DNA of 64,000 nt from JAXMBX01 sp046349635 (GTDB lineage: Bacteria > Planctomycetota > Planctomycetia > Planctomycetales > Planctomycetaceae): contig JAXMBX010000006.1 in NCBI GenBank assembly GCA_046349635.1, positions 70,379-134,378 on the forward strand, in the 5' to 3' direction. Position 1 is the first letter of the stretch, and every line of letters starts with the position of its first letter. Of the stretch, positions 8,687 to 18,070 are shown in pieces. Position numbers and translations under genes: made by a program. The notes beneath the pieces were generated by a model. That model searched no databases. It was not told where the DNA came from and was given only the letters and a program-made list of their open reading frames with translations.

Positions 8687-10657
8687 CTACGGTTTCGCGG
8701 GAGCAGGTTCACTCTTCTTGCCGTCGATCACCGCTTTGAGCGCGTCGCGGAGTTCATTCGCGAAACTGCCGTGACCTCCGACATACACCCGGGCCACTTT
8801 CCCTTCCCGGTCGATGATGACCGTCTTGGGGATACTGGTGACGCCGTAGAGTCCCCCGACCTTTCCTTCCTTGTCCATGGCGACGGTCATCTGCAGCTTG
8901 AGCCGCGCGAGGGCCGCCCGGATCTGCTGGGGGGCTTCCTCCAGGTTAACCCCGATCAATTCCACTCCCTGATCGCGGAACTCCTCCGCGACGGCATGGA
9001 CCTGCGGAATCGTCTGCATGCAGGGACCGCACCAGCTCGCCCAGAAGTCGAGAATGATGACCTTCCCAAGATTCGTTCCCAGGCTGAATTTTTCTCCGGG
9101 TTTCACGAGCTCCAGGCTGAAACTGGGCGCCGGTTTCCCGACGAGGGGTGACTCCAGTCCCGTTCGGTTCGGAGATGATTCCGAATCACCTCCGTCGGCG
9201 ATCAGCGGTTCCTCGGCGTAATGCAGTTTCCACTGCTGATAAGCCAGTTGCGTCGCCGCCTGCTCAATTTCCGAACCGAGCAACAGTTCATCCAGTTGAC
9301 CCAGGTTGGCCTCGCAGGGGCCCAGGACTTCGTTCGTCCCGGAAAGTTTTTCTCCTTCCAGTTTCTCCGCGATGAATGTGAACCGATTGCCGTCTTTACC
9401 CACGGCATGCACGCGCGGTTTCTGATCTTTCCGATCGACCGCAGGCGTCGCGACGGTCTTTCCTTCCAGCTCATCGGAGTGCAGCCAGATGATCTGCCCG
9501 ATCCGATCCCGGGGGATCTCGCGCTGATCGAGCCTGAGTTCCACGCGCAGATTATTCTCATCGAGGCTGACAATCCGTCCCCGCAGAATGTCCTTGTTTG
9601 TCGCCACGATCAGATGCGTGGGAGGATTGTTCCGCTGCATGCGCGGGAGCGTCAGCAGCCGGTCTCGTTTGGTCTCATCCAGTCGCGGCCGATCCGAAGC
9701 GGCACTGGAAGTTCCGCGTGTGACTCCATAAGTTCTGGGCTGGTAGGTCGCCACCTGGCTGCTGCGAGGAACCAGTTCGACCGCCTTGATCTTGTCATGC
9801 GGAATGAATTTCGACTTCGCCACGGTGGACTCGAACGAGACCCCCTTTTCGTCGATGCGGGTCACGCGGCAGGGAATCGTATCTCCGGTTCGGAGGTACA
9901 AGCTCGGGGGGCGATAGGTCTGCTGGGGTCTGGGACGTGCCGTATTCATCCCTTGCACTCGTCGCACGGCAATGCCCCCTCCGGGGAGCACCACCCTTGT
10001 GCCGGTTTCGACAGGTGTGCTTGCCGCGACGGAACCGCTCAACAAGGCCGAGCCTTTCTCCTTGGAAAGGATTCTGCCGGCGGCTGTGACCCGAAAGGGA
10101 ACGGCTCCATTCCCGGAACGTGGAGACCAACCGAGAAGGCTCGCCTCCTCCCCACCCTGAGCTGTCGGGCTCAACTCTCCCCGCAACCGGATCCCATCTC
10201 CCACAAAGACCAGGGAGGCGGTTTTCTCGGCTACAGACGTCTCTTTCTTCTCCTGCATCGTCATCAACGTTTGCAGTTGACTCAGGGGTGCGGCGATCGT
10301 TCCGGAAATTCCGGATCCGTGCAGGACCACCTTTCCATCCTTGATTTCCTTCAACTGGCCGCTGATCCGGGTTCCGTTGCGAAACACGAGCCGGATCTCT
10401 CCCTCGGTGGACGCCTCCTTAGTATCGGGTTTCGTCTCTTTGGTAGAGTTCTTTTCCGAGTTGGGGAGATGAATGTTCGTGATCCGATCCGCGGGAACGG
10501 AGATCTCTTTCTTGTCTTCCTTGAACTGGAATGTTCGCGCGACGGGATCATAACCCGTGGGAGTTCCATAAAGGAGGTCACCATTTTTTTGATGGACTCG
10601 AGGCTTGTCCGCCTGCACTTCCGCGACGGGATTATCCACCCAACGGCTGATCCGCAA
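8687..10657 (-). CDS. TlpA-domain protein, C-terminal part of a frameshifted gene with tandem beta modules
   Basis: The 656-residue 3' part of one gene whose 5' part lies at 10754-11610. It holds about five modules of some 40 residues. Each has the form GD/GT...G.(v/l)..l......v....g.i.(i/v)P...I..i.l; examples are NGDLLYGTPTGYD, FRNGTRISGQLKEI, LRTGDTIPCRVTRI and NKDILRGRIVSLD. A TlpA thioredoxin domain follows, with WCGPC in ILDFWASWCGPCMQTIPQ and a cis-Pro region GVTSIPKTVIID. The tail is KSEPAPAKP. The nominal TTG start at 10657 is only where the frame opens. Coherent coding continues upstream in the same frame to a TAA at 10682-10684 and beyond it to a one-base shift near 10754. It is the last gene of a minus-strand operon and probably periplasmic. 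Confidence 0.8.
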   Translation of the reverse strand: MRISRWVDNPVAEVQADKPRVHQKNGDLLYGTPTGYDPVARTFQFKEDKKEISVPADRITNIHLPNSEKNSTKETKPDTKEASTEGEIRLVFRNGTRISGQLKEIKDGKVVLHGSGISGTIAAPLSQLQTLMTMQEKKETSVAEKTASLVFVGDGIRLRGELSPTAQGGEEASLLGWSPRSGNGAVPFRVTAAGRILSKEKGSALLSGSVAASTPVETGTRVVLPGGGIAVRRVQGMNTARPRPQQTYRPPSLYLRTGDTIPCRVTRIDEKGVSFESTVAKSKFIPHDKIKAVELVPRSSQVATYQPRTYGVTRGTSSAASDRPRLDETKRDRLLTLPRMQRNNPPTHLIVATNKDILRGRIVSLDENNLRVELRLDQREIPRDRIGQIIWLHSDELEGKTVATPAVDRKDQKPRVHAVGKDGNRFTFIAEKLEGEKLSGTNEVLGPCEANLGQLDELLLGSEIEQAATQLAYQQWKLHYAEEPLIADGGDSESSPNRTGLESPLVGKPAPSFSLELVKPGEKFSLGTNLGKVIILDFWASWCGPCMQTIPQVHAVAEEFRDQGVELIGVNLEEAPQQIRAALARLKLQMTVAMDKEGKVGGLYGVTSIPKTVIIDREGKVARVYVGGHGSFANELRDALKAVIDGKKSEPAPAKP

Positions 10658-10753
10658 CCGCTCGATGCGGACCTCTCCTTTTTATTCGCGAGGCGGATTC
10701 CCGGATACGGCCTGCGCCTCGGCCGCTTTGGCCTTAAGATCCGCCAGCGCTTT

Positions 10754-11610
10754 CCTTCCTGGGTGTAGATCAGCATCCGCTCTCCGGCCTGATCCAGGTA
10801 GATCAACAAGTGGAGCCGCCCCGCGCCGTAAGTGACGTCCGCCAGTTTCTCGACGTCCGCCTCCTGCTTGGTTTCCCGGCGGGCCACGAGTTCATTTTCC
10901 CACACTTCGAGGCCAAACGCCTGTGAGGCCGTTCCCTCTTCGCGGCTCACTCCCAGAGAGAGTGCGAATTCCGGTTTGCGTCCGGAACTCCCCTTGTACG
11001 CAATCTCACATTCGATCAGCGATTTTTCCGGCAGGCCCAGATCCGCAAACACGGTCGTTCGTTCCTGGTCGAGTACGAGGGCGCCCCCTTCCTCTCTGGG
11101 GGCGTTCTCGCTCAGTTTCGTCCATCCGGTCAGACCGTTGGGACCCATGTAAATCAATTCCGTCACCCCGTCCCAACTGGCGATGCGCCTCAGGTGTGAT
11201 ACCTGGATCTTCACCCGGCCTAGGGATTCGCTCTCCACTTCCAGTTCCGTGGGAGTCAGTTTCAGCAGCTTCCCGAAAAAGACGTCCCCGCCGGCAAGTT
11301 CAAAGCAATACTCTCCGTGCGCCTTCTCGCGGGTTGCTTCTCCCGGCAGCTCTAATTTCTCCACCTTTGAGATGGGTAACTCGAACGGGGAGGAGAACTG
11401 TGCGGCCTGGATGCGCAGAACCCCAGGTTGATTGCCGTCCTTCAGTTCTCCACTGACGAATTCTCCGTCGGGAAGGAGCAACCTGGGCTGGGGAATCGGC
11501 GCGCGGATCGGCTCCGCACCCAGACAGAGCGTCACGCAGATCAGGAGGAGGAATGCAGACTTCGCCGCCAGTTCGAGCGATGGTTTGAGAGGCCGCTGTG
11601 GTTGTTGCAA
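10754..11610 (-). CDS. N-terminal part of the frameshifted beta-module/TlpA gene
   Basis: The 5' part of the gene completed at 8687-10657. It opens with a TTG 13 bases after the stop of the preceding toroid gene. A signal peptide follows (AAKSAFLLLICVTLCLGAEP). Then come two beta modules like those downstream (LPDGEFVSGELKDGNQPG...ISKVEKLELP; LAGGDVFFGKLLKL) and a jelly-roll-like region near YMGPNGLTGWTKLSENAP. In the sequence GGAAAGCGC near 10754 one base seems to be missing. The next frame then reads KALADLKAKAAEAQAVSGNPPRE up to an in-frame TAA, after which KGEVRIERLRISRW continues. Whole product about 970 residues. A base error plus a substitution, or true mutation, would explain the break. 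Confidence 0.7.
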
Positions 11611-11623
11611 CGTCGCACCCGCC

Positions 11624-12679
11624 CTATCGTTCGTAAATCGGGAGAAACCGGTAGTTCAATGCGAGTGCCAGCATCGACAACGAGGTACTCACGCAGGTTC
11701 CAAATTGTCCCTGCACGCTGCCATCCGGTTTCTGCTTCGCCTTGATTTCCCTGACCAGCAGCTTGTTCCACTTCTCCCAGGCGTCCAGATCTCCCTGGAA
11801 CAGCGCCTGAGCCTCGTAGTACTGGCAGTATTCGGGGTAGCCTCCCGGAGGCTGTTCCAGATTCTGCCTGAGGAAATCGAGCGCGGCTTTGTACTGCGTC
11901 AGATCCTTGCGGCGGGCCACGGCATAAACCAGCGTTGCGATGGAAACGCGCGCGTGAGGTTGTCGAACCCCCGATTCCGGAATAGGCCACCTGTCCCGAG
12001 CTGGAGGTCATCTGCTTGTAATAATTGATCGCCGCGTCGATTGCCTTGTCGGGGACTTCGACTCCCGCGTTTCTGGCGGCCAACGGTCCGACCAGGACCG
12101 ACCCGCTCACGGAGGTGTCCGCATCCCGCGCATCGGGAGAATATCTCCAGGCCCCTAACGGATTTTTTTTCTGCGAGGTGATCGCGGCCCGCACGGCGAG
12201 TTCGAGTGCTTCTCCGATGGAGCGTTGCCGCTCTCCTTTTCCTTCCGGCCACAACTGGCGGTCGTCCACGGCACCGTAGGCCTCCGCCAGTGCGAGCATT
12301 CCAAACCCCGTGGTGATACATGCTCGACCCCAGGAACCCGTCCGGGGATCCTGGCCTGAAATCAGGCTAAGGCCTTCCGGACGTTGACGCTATACAAGCC
12401 GAAATTCGGATCTTCTCCCGAGGCGAGAAAAACCATCAGGGCCATCCCCGTCGGACCCGCCCCCGACTCTCCCCCGCTGGAATTCCAGTCCCCCTTGTCC
12501 GACTGCGTCGACGCCAGATACTGCACTCCCCGGTCGTACATCTCGCGCACATCCCGTGGAACGACCTCGCCCATCCGGGCATTCGGATCCTGAGCGGGGG
12601 CAGGCGACACGGTCGCCGTCAGGCAGAACAAGGCGGTCAGGAGACGCACCAGTCTCGGATTGTGGAAGGCATTTCTCAT
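11624..12679 (-). pseudogene. Prenyltransferase/squalene-cyclase-like alpha/alpha-toroid protein, frameshifted
   Basis: One gene broken by at least two frameshifts. The N-terminus is a signal peptide (VRLLTALFCLTATVSPAPAQ), then a repeat unit (MYDRGVQYLASTQSDKGDW, GPTGMALMVFLASGED). Near 12362 the frame shifts and continues LISGQDPRTGSW...GFGMLALAEAYG, then AINYYKQMTSSSGQVAYSGIGG. Near 11950 it shifts again to VSIATLVYAVARRKDLTQY, PGGYPEYCQYYEAQALFQGD, QGQFGTCVSTSLSMLALAL and the stop. The repeated QxxxGxW, GYxxY and ATxxxLLAL elements match the toroid of squalene cyclases and prenyltransferase beta subunits. Planctomycetes often carry such proteins without known enzyme activity. All pieces remain coherent, so sequence error is plausible. 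Confidence 0.72.
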
Positions 12680-12733
12680 ATGTCTCCGGGATCGTATCGC
12701 AGCAAGTTCTTCGCCAGCAGGAGTACCTGCTGA

Positions 12734-14686
12734 TTACTTCTTCTCTTTTTCTTCCCCCAGCAGTCCGGTCCGTTCCAGCCAGGCGCCCATGCCCCGCGCC
12801 TGGTTCAGTTTACGGTCCAGCAACTTCATTTGATTGGCATCGAGGATATTCTGGACTTTCTCGGAGGGAATCTTGCCGATCTGGTACATCACCACGTACT
12901 GGTCGTACTGTCCGAAGGCCCGTGGAATGGGAGTTTCCTGCTCCACCAGCGTCACCAGTTTGTTTCTCTGGGCATCCGTCATCGGCACGGTCCCCTCAAG
13001 AGTGGCGATGACCGACAGGATTTTAGATTTGTAGATGAATTTGCGGCGATCCAATTCCCCATTTTCAAATTGTCGGAATTGCGCATCGGTCAACGTCCGT
13101 TGCAGCGTCTTGCGGAAAAAGGACCCCGCGCTGAATTGCTCCGACTGGATTGCCAATTGCAACGGCTGGATATCCTGCCAGATTTCCTGCATCTTGTTCT
13201 GGTCGTTGCGGATCCGCATGAACTTTTCCCGCGCGACGTCGACCCGGTCGAAGAAATGGACCATGTCCCCCCGCGCCGCCAGTTCCAGCTTCTTCCTCTG
13301 TCCCTCGGTCAGCCCGCACATCTGGTCGATCCGATCGATCCGGGACTTCGCCCAGGTTCTGGAAGTGCTGCCGCGTCTTCTGTTCGCTTCCGTTTCCGGT
13401 TCCGGCGGAATTGAAGACCCACTGGTCGAAGTTCGGGACCGCGATCATCATGTGAGGCTGCGCGGCCGCTTCTTCTTCTTCCACCATCAGGCCCAACTCA
13501 TCGAAACCGCTGCAATTTCGGCCGCTGAGAAGGAACATCCGGCCGCACAAAGCCACCACCAGCATCCGCCGATCGTAGATCCGGCGGGGAACTTTTGCTC
13601 AGGTTTGCTGATGGCGGAGCCAATTCGAGGCATCGCTTGTCTCGCGACAGGAGGGGCGTTCGAACTCGGCAATCTTCGGAAGAGCACCACGGTTCATGTG
13701 GATCGCGTTCACGGTAGCCCAGGCGGTCCGTACCTTGGGGAGAGGCTGCCGGGTCTTCAGTTGCGATTCCGTCAACACCCCCTCCAGCACCTTGGAGGGA
13801 TCGGGGAATCATCCCCGATTGTTACTGGATCAGCATTTCGGGAGTCGTCCACTTCGCCGTTAAGACTTCCGATCAGCTTTCCCGCTGCTCCGGCGACAGG
13901 GACAATTCCTTGTCGATTCCGACAATGGTTCCCATCACGCTTCCCTGCCTGCGGAACTTACTCCGCTGCTCAAGTTCCTTCGAGCTTCGTACGTTCTCGG
14001 CGGGGAGGATGTTTCTCGCGATGCGGAGCACGGCGTTTGGAATTCGTTCATACGCTCCCAGGCATGCGCCTGGGCGCCCGTTCATGAACACGATGTCTTC
14101 CCGCTGTTGCGAGGACATCCCGGCGCTTCACCCGCTCCATTATTCTTGGGATCGGTGATCTTTTTGATCTCCTGCTGCAGCCCTTCGTAAAGCTGTTTCT
14201 TTTGTTCCGGACTCAGCCCGCAGACCTGGTGGATAAAAAAGATTTCCTTCTTCCCCGCAGCGGATTACCAAACGGGCCGTGACCGCGTCCTGGTTCCGAT
14301 CCGGTCCATTGATGATCCTGGCGTCTCAACTCCTGGCGGACCTGGTCCTGAACGCGTCCGCACTCGTTTAGCAACGTCGGCCGCCGCCGCACTCGTTCGT
14401 CGGAGTTCCGTTTGTTGGCGATAATCCTCCGTGCCGCTGAAGCCGGGTCGGTCCCTTTAGCGGCCGCCTGTTGCTGTCACGATGGCACCCGCCTTGGCGG
14501 CTGCTTCTCCCTTTGCTTTGATTGCGGGATCCGCTTTCGCGTCGGATTCCATTTTCTCTCCACGACGTACCCGTCAGCCGTCTTTTCCAAGGCCACGGCA
14601 TGAGGCCGCCAGCATCGTGATCGGCGGTGCAATCCCCACGAGTTGCGGGAACCAGGCGAACGCCTGTGGTCCTTGCGCAGGATCAT
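12734..14686 (-). pseudogene. Exported helical protein with LTxxQ-like repeats, heavily frameshifted
   Basis: One gene of about 650 codons broken by at least six frameshifts. The ATG at 14686 follows AAAGGA, 23 bases after the preceding stop. The pieces join as a signal peptide (FAWFPQLVGIAPPITMLAA), a Lys/Ala-rich linker (ESDAKADPAIKAKGEAAAKA), then helical segments. The segments repeatedly start with an (L/M)(T/S)xxQ-like motif: CGLSPEQKKQLYEGL, LSLSPEQRE, LTESQLKTR, CGLTEGQRKKLELA, LTDAQFRQFE, MTDAQRNKLVTLV. The last 195 residues (12734-13321) are intact and end EEKEKK. LTxxQ motifs are known from Spy/CpxP periplasmic proteins, but no orthology is claimed. Its place in the operon suggests a periplasmic partner of the neighbouring proteins. 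Confidence 0.62.
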
Positions 14687-14709
14687 TCTCTGATCCTTTC
14701 TCCAGGCGG

Positions 14710-17348
14710 TTAGTATTCGTCGAGGTCCGGGAATTCTTCCGGCAAGGCCTGCCCCGTCTCTGCCGTGGACTGCTCCGTTCCCCGGTCTTCGCGGACTTCC
14801 TTGGCGTTGGTGCCGGTTCCCAGCAGCTTGCGATAGCACTGTCGCTGGTGTTTCCATTTCCTCCGCCGCCGGGGCTCGATCCGCCACCTCCGCCTCCCTT
14901 GGGATTGATCCGCTTCGAACGGAGCAGAAGTTCAATCGCCTCCGTCTCCGCGGCGATGGCAGGTCGTCCCGTGTCCGGGCGAGCGAGAATCTCGGTTGCT
15001 TCTTCCATCACGCCGGCAACAGCAGCCAGTAACTCCATCTCTTTCCCGAAATCGGCCTGGGCGTCCGGAAGTTCGGAGATCTTCTTGTTGACCGTCACGA
15101 CGCGGTCTTTGAGTTTCTCCTGCGTCACCGACAGTTTCTTAGCGGTGTCGGTATGTTTCTCTCGTGAGAGGGCCTTGATCGCCTGCTGCGTGACCCGCGT
15201 TTCCTCCCGCAGATTCACTTCTCCTTCCAGAATCTGCATCACCTCCAGCACGATAGACGGCGGCAAACTTCCCTTCGATTTGCAGCCCGGGCATTTCCCC
15301 GCGCACGCCGGATCGACCAGGTTTTCCGCCCAGCGGTCGAGAGAATCCGACCAGAACTCGCTCTGCGCGATCGACAGGCCGTTTTCTTTCTTCAGGTCAT
15401 CTCCCAACTGCCGCAGTCCGCCGACCACATCCTTCTTACGCATCTCTTCCAGCACGGTCTGAAAGCGGACCAGTTGCCGTCGCTCCAGATACGCCTGCAA
15501 ATCATCCATGATGTAGGAGACATCCTGGCTCGCCTTCGCTTCCTGTTTGGAAAGGTCGTTGAAAACTTCGGTCGCCGGGGCATCAATTCGCGACGCGGCT
15601 ACACCAAAGGAATCCCCGACTTTCTCGCTGATCTTACCGCCGATCTTGTACTGCACACGCGAAGCGGCCTTCAATCGCTTGACCAGCGTGCTTCCCTCCA
15701 GGTTGGCGAGCACCTTGTTCAGTTCTTCCGCGATCTTGTCAAACTCCGCCAGCAGGTCCTGCTGCTGCTTGATCGCCTCATCCACTTTTTCCTCGGCGGG
15801 AGTCGCCGGAGGTTTCGGCTTGGAATCGCCGTTCCCCATCACCAGCGTCTGCGGCAGGGTCAGCCGCGGCTGCGATGGTTTCTTCTTTTCGTCCTCTTGA
15901 GCGGCGGGATTTCCATCTTTCTTTTTCGCTCCCCCCTGCGACGATTCGACGTCCACCACACTCGGAACGGACTGTGGCGGTTTTTTCTGTTCGACCTGGC
16001 TCCCCTTCCCTCCCTGGGGCATCGCACGCATCTGCCCGGCTGTCTTGGAGTCAGTCGGAACGGCCTGTTTGGACGCGACCGGCGCTTGCGATCCCTCTTT
16101 CAGCAGGTCCGCGACGGAGGGCATCCGATTTCCCGAGATGTCCTTCAGAATCTGCAGCATCTCCGCCCATTTTTCGAGGTGACCGACTCCGAACTCCGGG
16201 TTGCGCGCCGCTTGCTTGACCAGATCCTCTCCTCCTGCCACCAGGTTCGTCAGGCGCCGTCCGTTGGCTCGTTCGGCAGCAGCCTGCTGTTCGAGTCGCC
16301 TGCGGTTCTCGGGACGGTCCAGTTCCGCGGAAGTCAGTTCGCGGAGTTGCTTGTTGGTTTCATGCAACTGCTTTTCACGGTCCCGAACTTCCAGCGACTG
16401 TCGGTGCCATTTGTTCAACTGCTCCGTCAGCCAGATGGCGTGTTCTTCCTTGGTGAGGATGAAAAACGTATACGGCAGAGAATACGCCCGCTTCCGGCCC
16501 GGAAAATAATCCTCCGCGAAAATCCGCATCTGGATCGGTTGCGGGTCGATCCCCAGGGACTCGGCACTGAAGGTTCCTTTGACTTCCAGGCTTTCCTTGT
16601 CCTGTCCGCCGGAAGCGACGATCCGCTCTCCGTGGAAACTCGTCGGATTTCCGGTCGAATCCAGCCCGTTCCACTCGATTCCCACCTGCTTCACTCCGAA
16701 GTCATCCTCCGTATGGATGGTGAACGCCAGTTGTTCGATATCGAGCAGAACTTTCTGACGGGGAAGATCTTCGCACATCACCGTCGGGGATTCATCCTCT
16801 TTTGCGGTGATCGACAACACGAACGGCTCTTTGCCGCTCAATCCGAATTCATCCCGCCAGCGGAATTCGACCGGGCTGTTTTCATTCACCACCAGGCCGG
16901 TCGTGGAAATCGTCTCTTTACTGGGAGTCGTGTCCTTCCCATTGACGCTCGCCTTGGAAAGTGCGCGGCTGATTGCCGCGGCCAGTTCGACTTGGCTCCC
17001 CTTCACCACGGAAATCGCCCCGCCACGGACGTCCTTGGTGATTTTCTCTTTTCGCCCCAGATACTCCGGCAAGGCATAGACCGCCGTGAGGGAGGTCAAC
17101 TCGGGACGGAGCATCGGTTCCATGCGGACCCGCTGCCGTGCGTCGCCGATCTTCAGCGCGAGCCAACTGGCGTCCAACCGGGGGGGAACGGCAAACTCAT
17201 AGGCTTTGTCCTTGAGTGTCGATGTGATTTCCGGCTGCCTCCCGACCCATACTGTTCCCCCGCGGACTCCAGCGACGTTTCCAGTAATCCCAGCCGGACT
17301 GTGAGGCTCGCCATGTGGAATAACATATCGCGTGGGCAGTTTCTCCAC
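14710..17348 (-). CDS. Large coiled-coil envelope protein (DUF4175-like), main part of a frameshifted gene
   Basis: About 880 residues of an envelope protein whose 5' end lies in the next entry. It has beta-rich domains to about residue 290 (LALKIGDARQRVRMEP, FRWRDEFGLSGKEPFVL, DDFGVKQVGIEW). Long coiled coils with Glu/Lys/Gln runs follow, then a Pro/Lys/Gln linker (KKKPSQPRLTLPQ), another helical region with CAGKCPGCKSKG, and a Gly-rich tail GGGGGGSSPGGGGN. One base is missing near 14835: the frame continues as YRKLLGTGTNAKEV and stops with TAA at 14710-14712 rather than running to 14574. The general organisation resembles planctomycete DUF4175-like membrane proteins found beside MoxR operons; that assignment is tentative. 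The nominal start at 17348 is internal. Confidence 0.65.
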
Positions 17349-17939
17349 CGCGGCAAACGTAGCGTTCGATCGGCGCTACGGCGTCAGAAACCGTCCCCAG
17401 GAGTTGCTCGCCGTCGCGCCGCTGCAGACAACCAGCAGACCTACGCAGACGACCGAAATGATCGCCAACCGCTTCCATATCCATCTCTGGCATTGAAACC
17501 GCTGTCGAGAATCCTGCTGCGCGGCGTCTGTCGCCACCTGTTCGATCGCGGCTTTGACCAGCGTCCGCGAACGAGCCTGCCTGCTTCGTTGTGATGTCTG
17601 ATGATTCCCAGCAACTGGTCCCCGATCTGGGCATCTTGCGGCTCAGCAGCCGTGCCAACTGATCCAGCCGACGGTGTCTCCACACCCAGCGATACAACGC
17701 GTAGGGAATCAATCCCCGATGACCGCGGCCGCACACAGGATCAACCCCCGAATGACCGCGGGGGTTTCTCCGAATCGATCCAGGAAGAACACCGCCAGAT
17801 ACGCAGTGAACAGGCCGAAGACCGCCATCGAGACCGCCTCGACCAGCTTGATCTTCCAGACCAGTTTGCGGTAGGCGAGCAGCTGCGTTTCGAGCTTACC
17901 GGGGAGTTCCAATACGTGACGTGGATCGGCCATGCTCAT
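17349..17939 (-). pseudogene. 5' part of the DUF4175-like gene, frameshifted, with transmembrane segments
   Basis: The gene begins at ATG 17939 after AAGGAAGG. The N-terminus reads MADPRHVLELPGKLETQLL, then a transmembrane helix (VSMAVFGLFTAYLAVFFL) and a second (AVIRGLILCAAAVI). Shifts follow near 17710 (to GLIPYALYRWVWRHRRLDQL), near 17645 (to QIGDQLLGII) and near 17590 (to RTLVKAAIEQVATDAAQQD). A third transmembrane helix LAIISVVCVGLLVVC comes next, and then an in-frame TAG near 17378 before the long open frame. Four breaks in 600 bases exceed what ordinary read error gives elsewhere in the window. Every fragment still makes sense as part of one membrane protein. Confidence 0.62.
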
Positions 17940-18070
17940 ATTCGATTCCTTCCTTCGATCTCTTCAACCAGAAGAGGCGGGCGGTCAGGTCGATGTCGCG
18001 AGTGCGAGCAGCGGCTGGGAGGGGCGGAATGAGCCCCTATCCTAGTATCACATAGTATATGCCCCTTGTC

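Noticed and set aside
10745..10760. Programmed ribosomal frameshift
   Set aside because: GGAAAGC is not a canonical slippery heptamer followed by a structure, and other genes of the operon are broken in unrelated contexts.
9221..10768. Plus-strand frame of about 515 codons
   Set aside because: Antisense to the TlpA fusion gene; no domain.
15474..17594. Open plus-strand frame of about 700 codons
   Set aside because: Antisense to the DUF4175-like gene; composition is Arg/Pro/Phe rich and has no domain, as expected of a shadow of Lys/Glu-rich coding.
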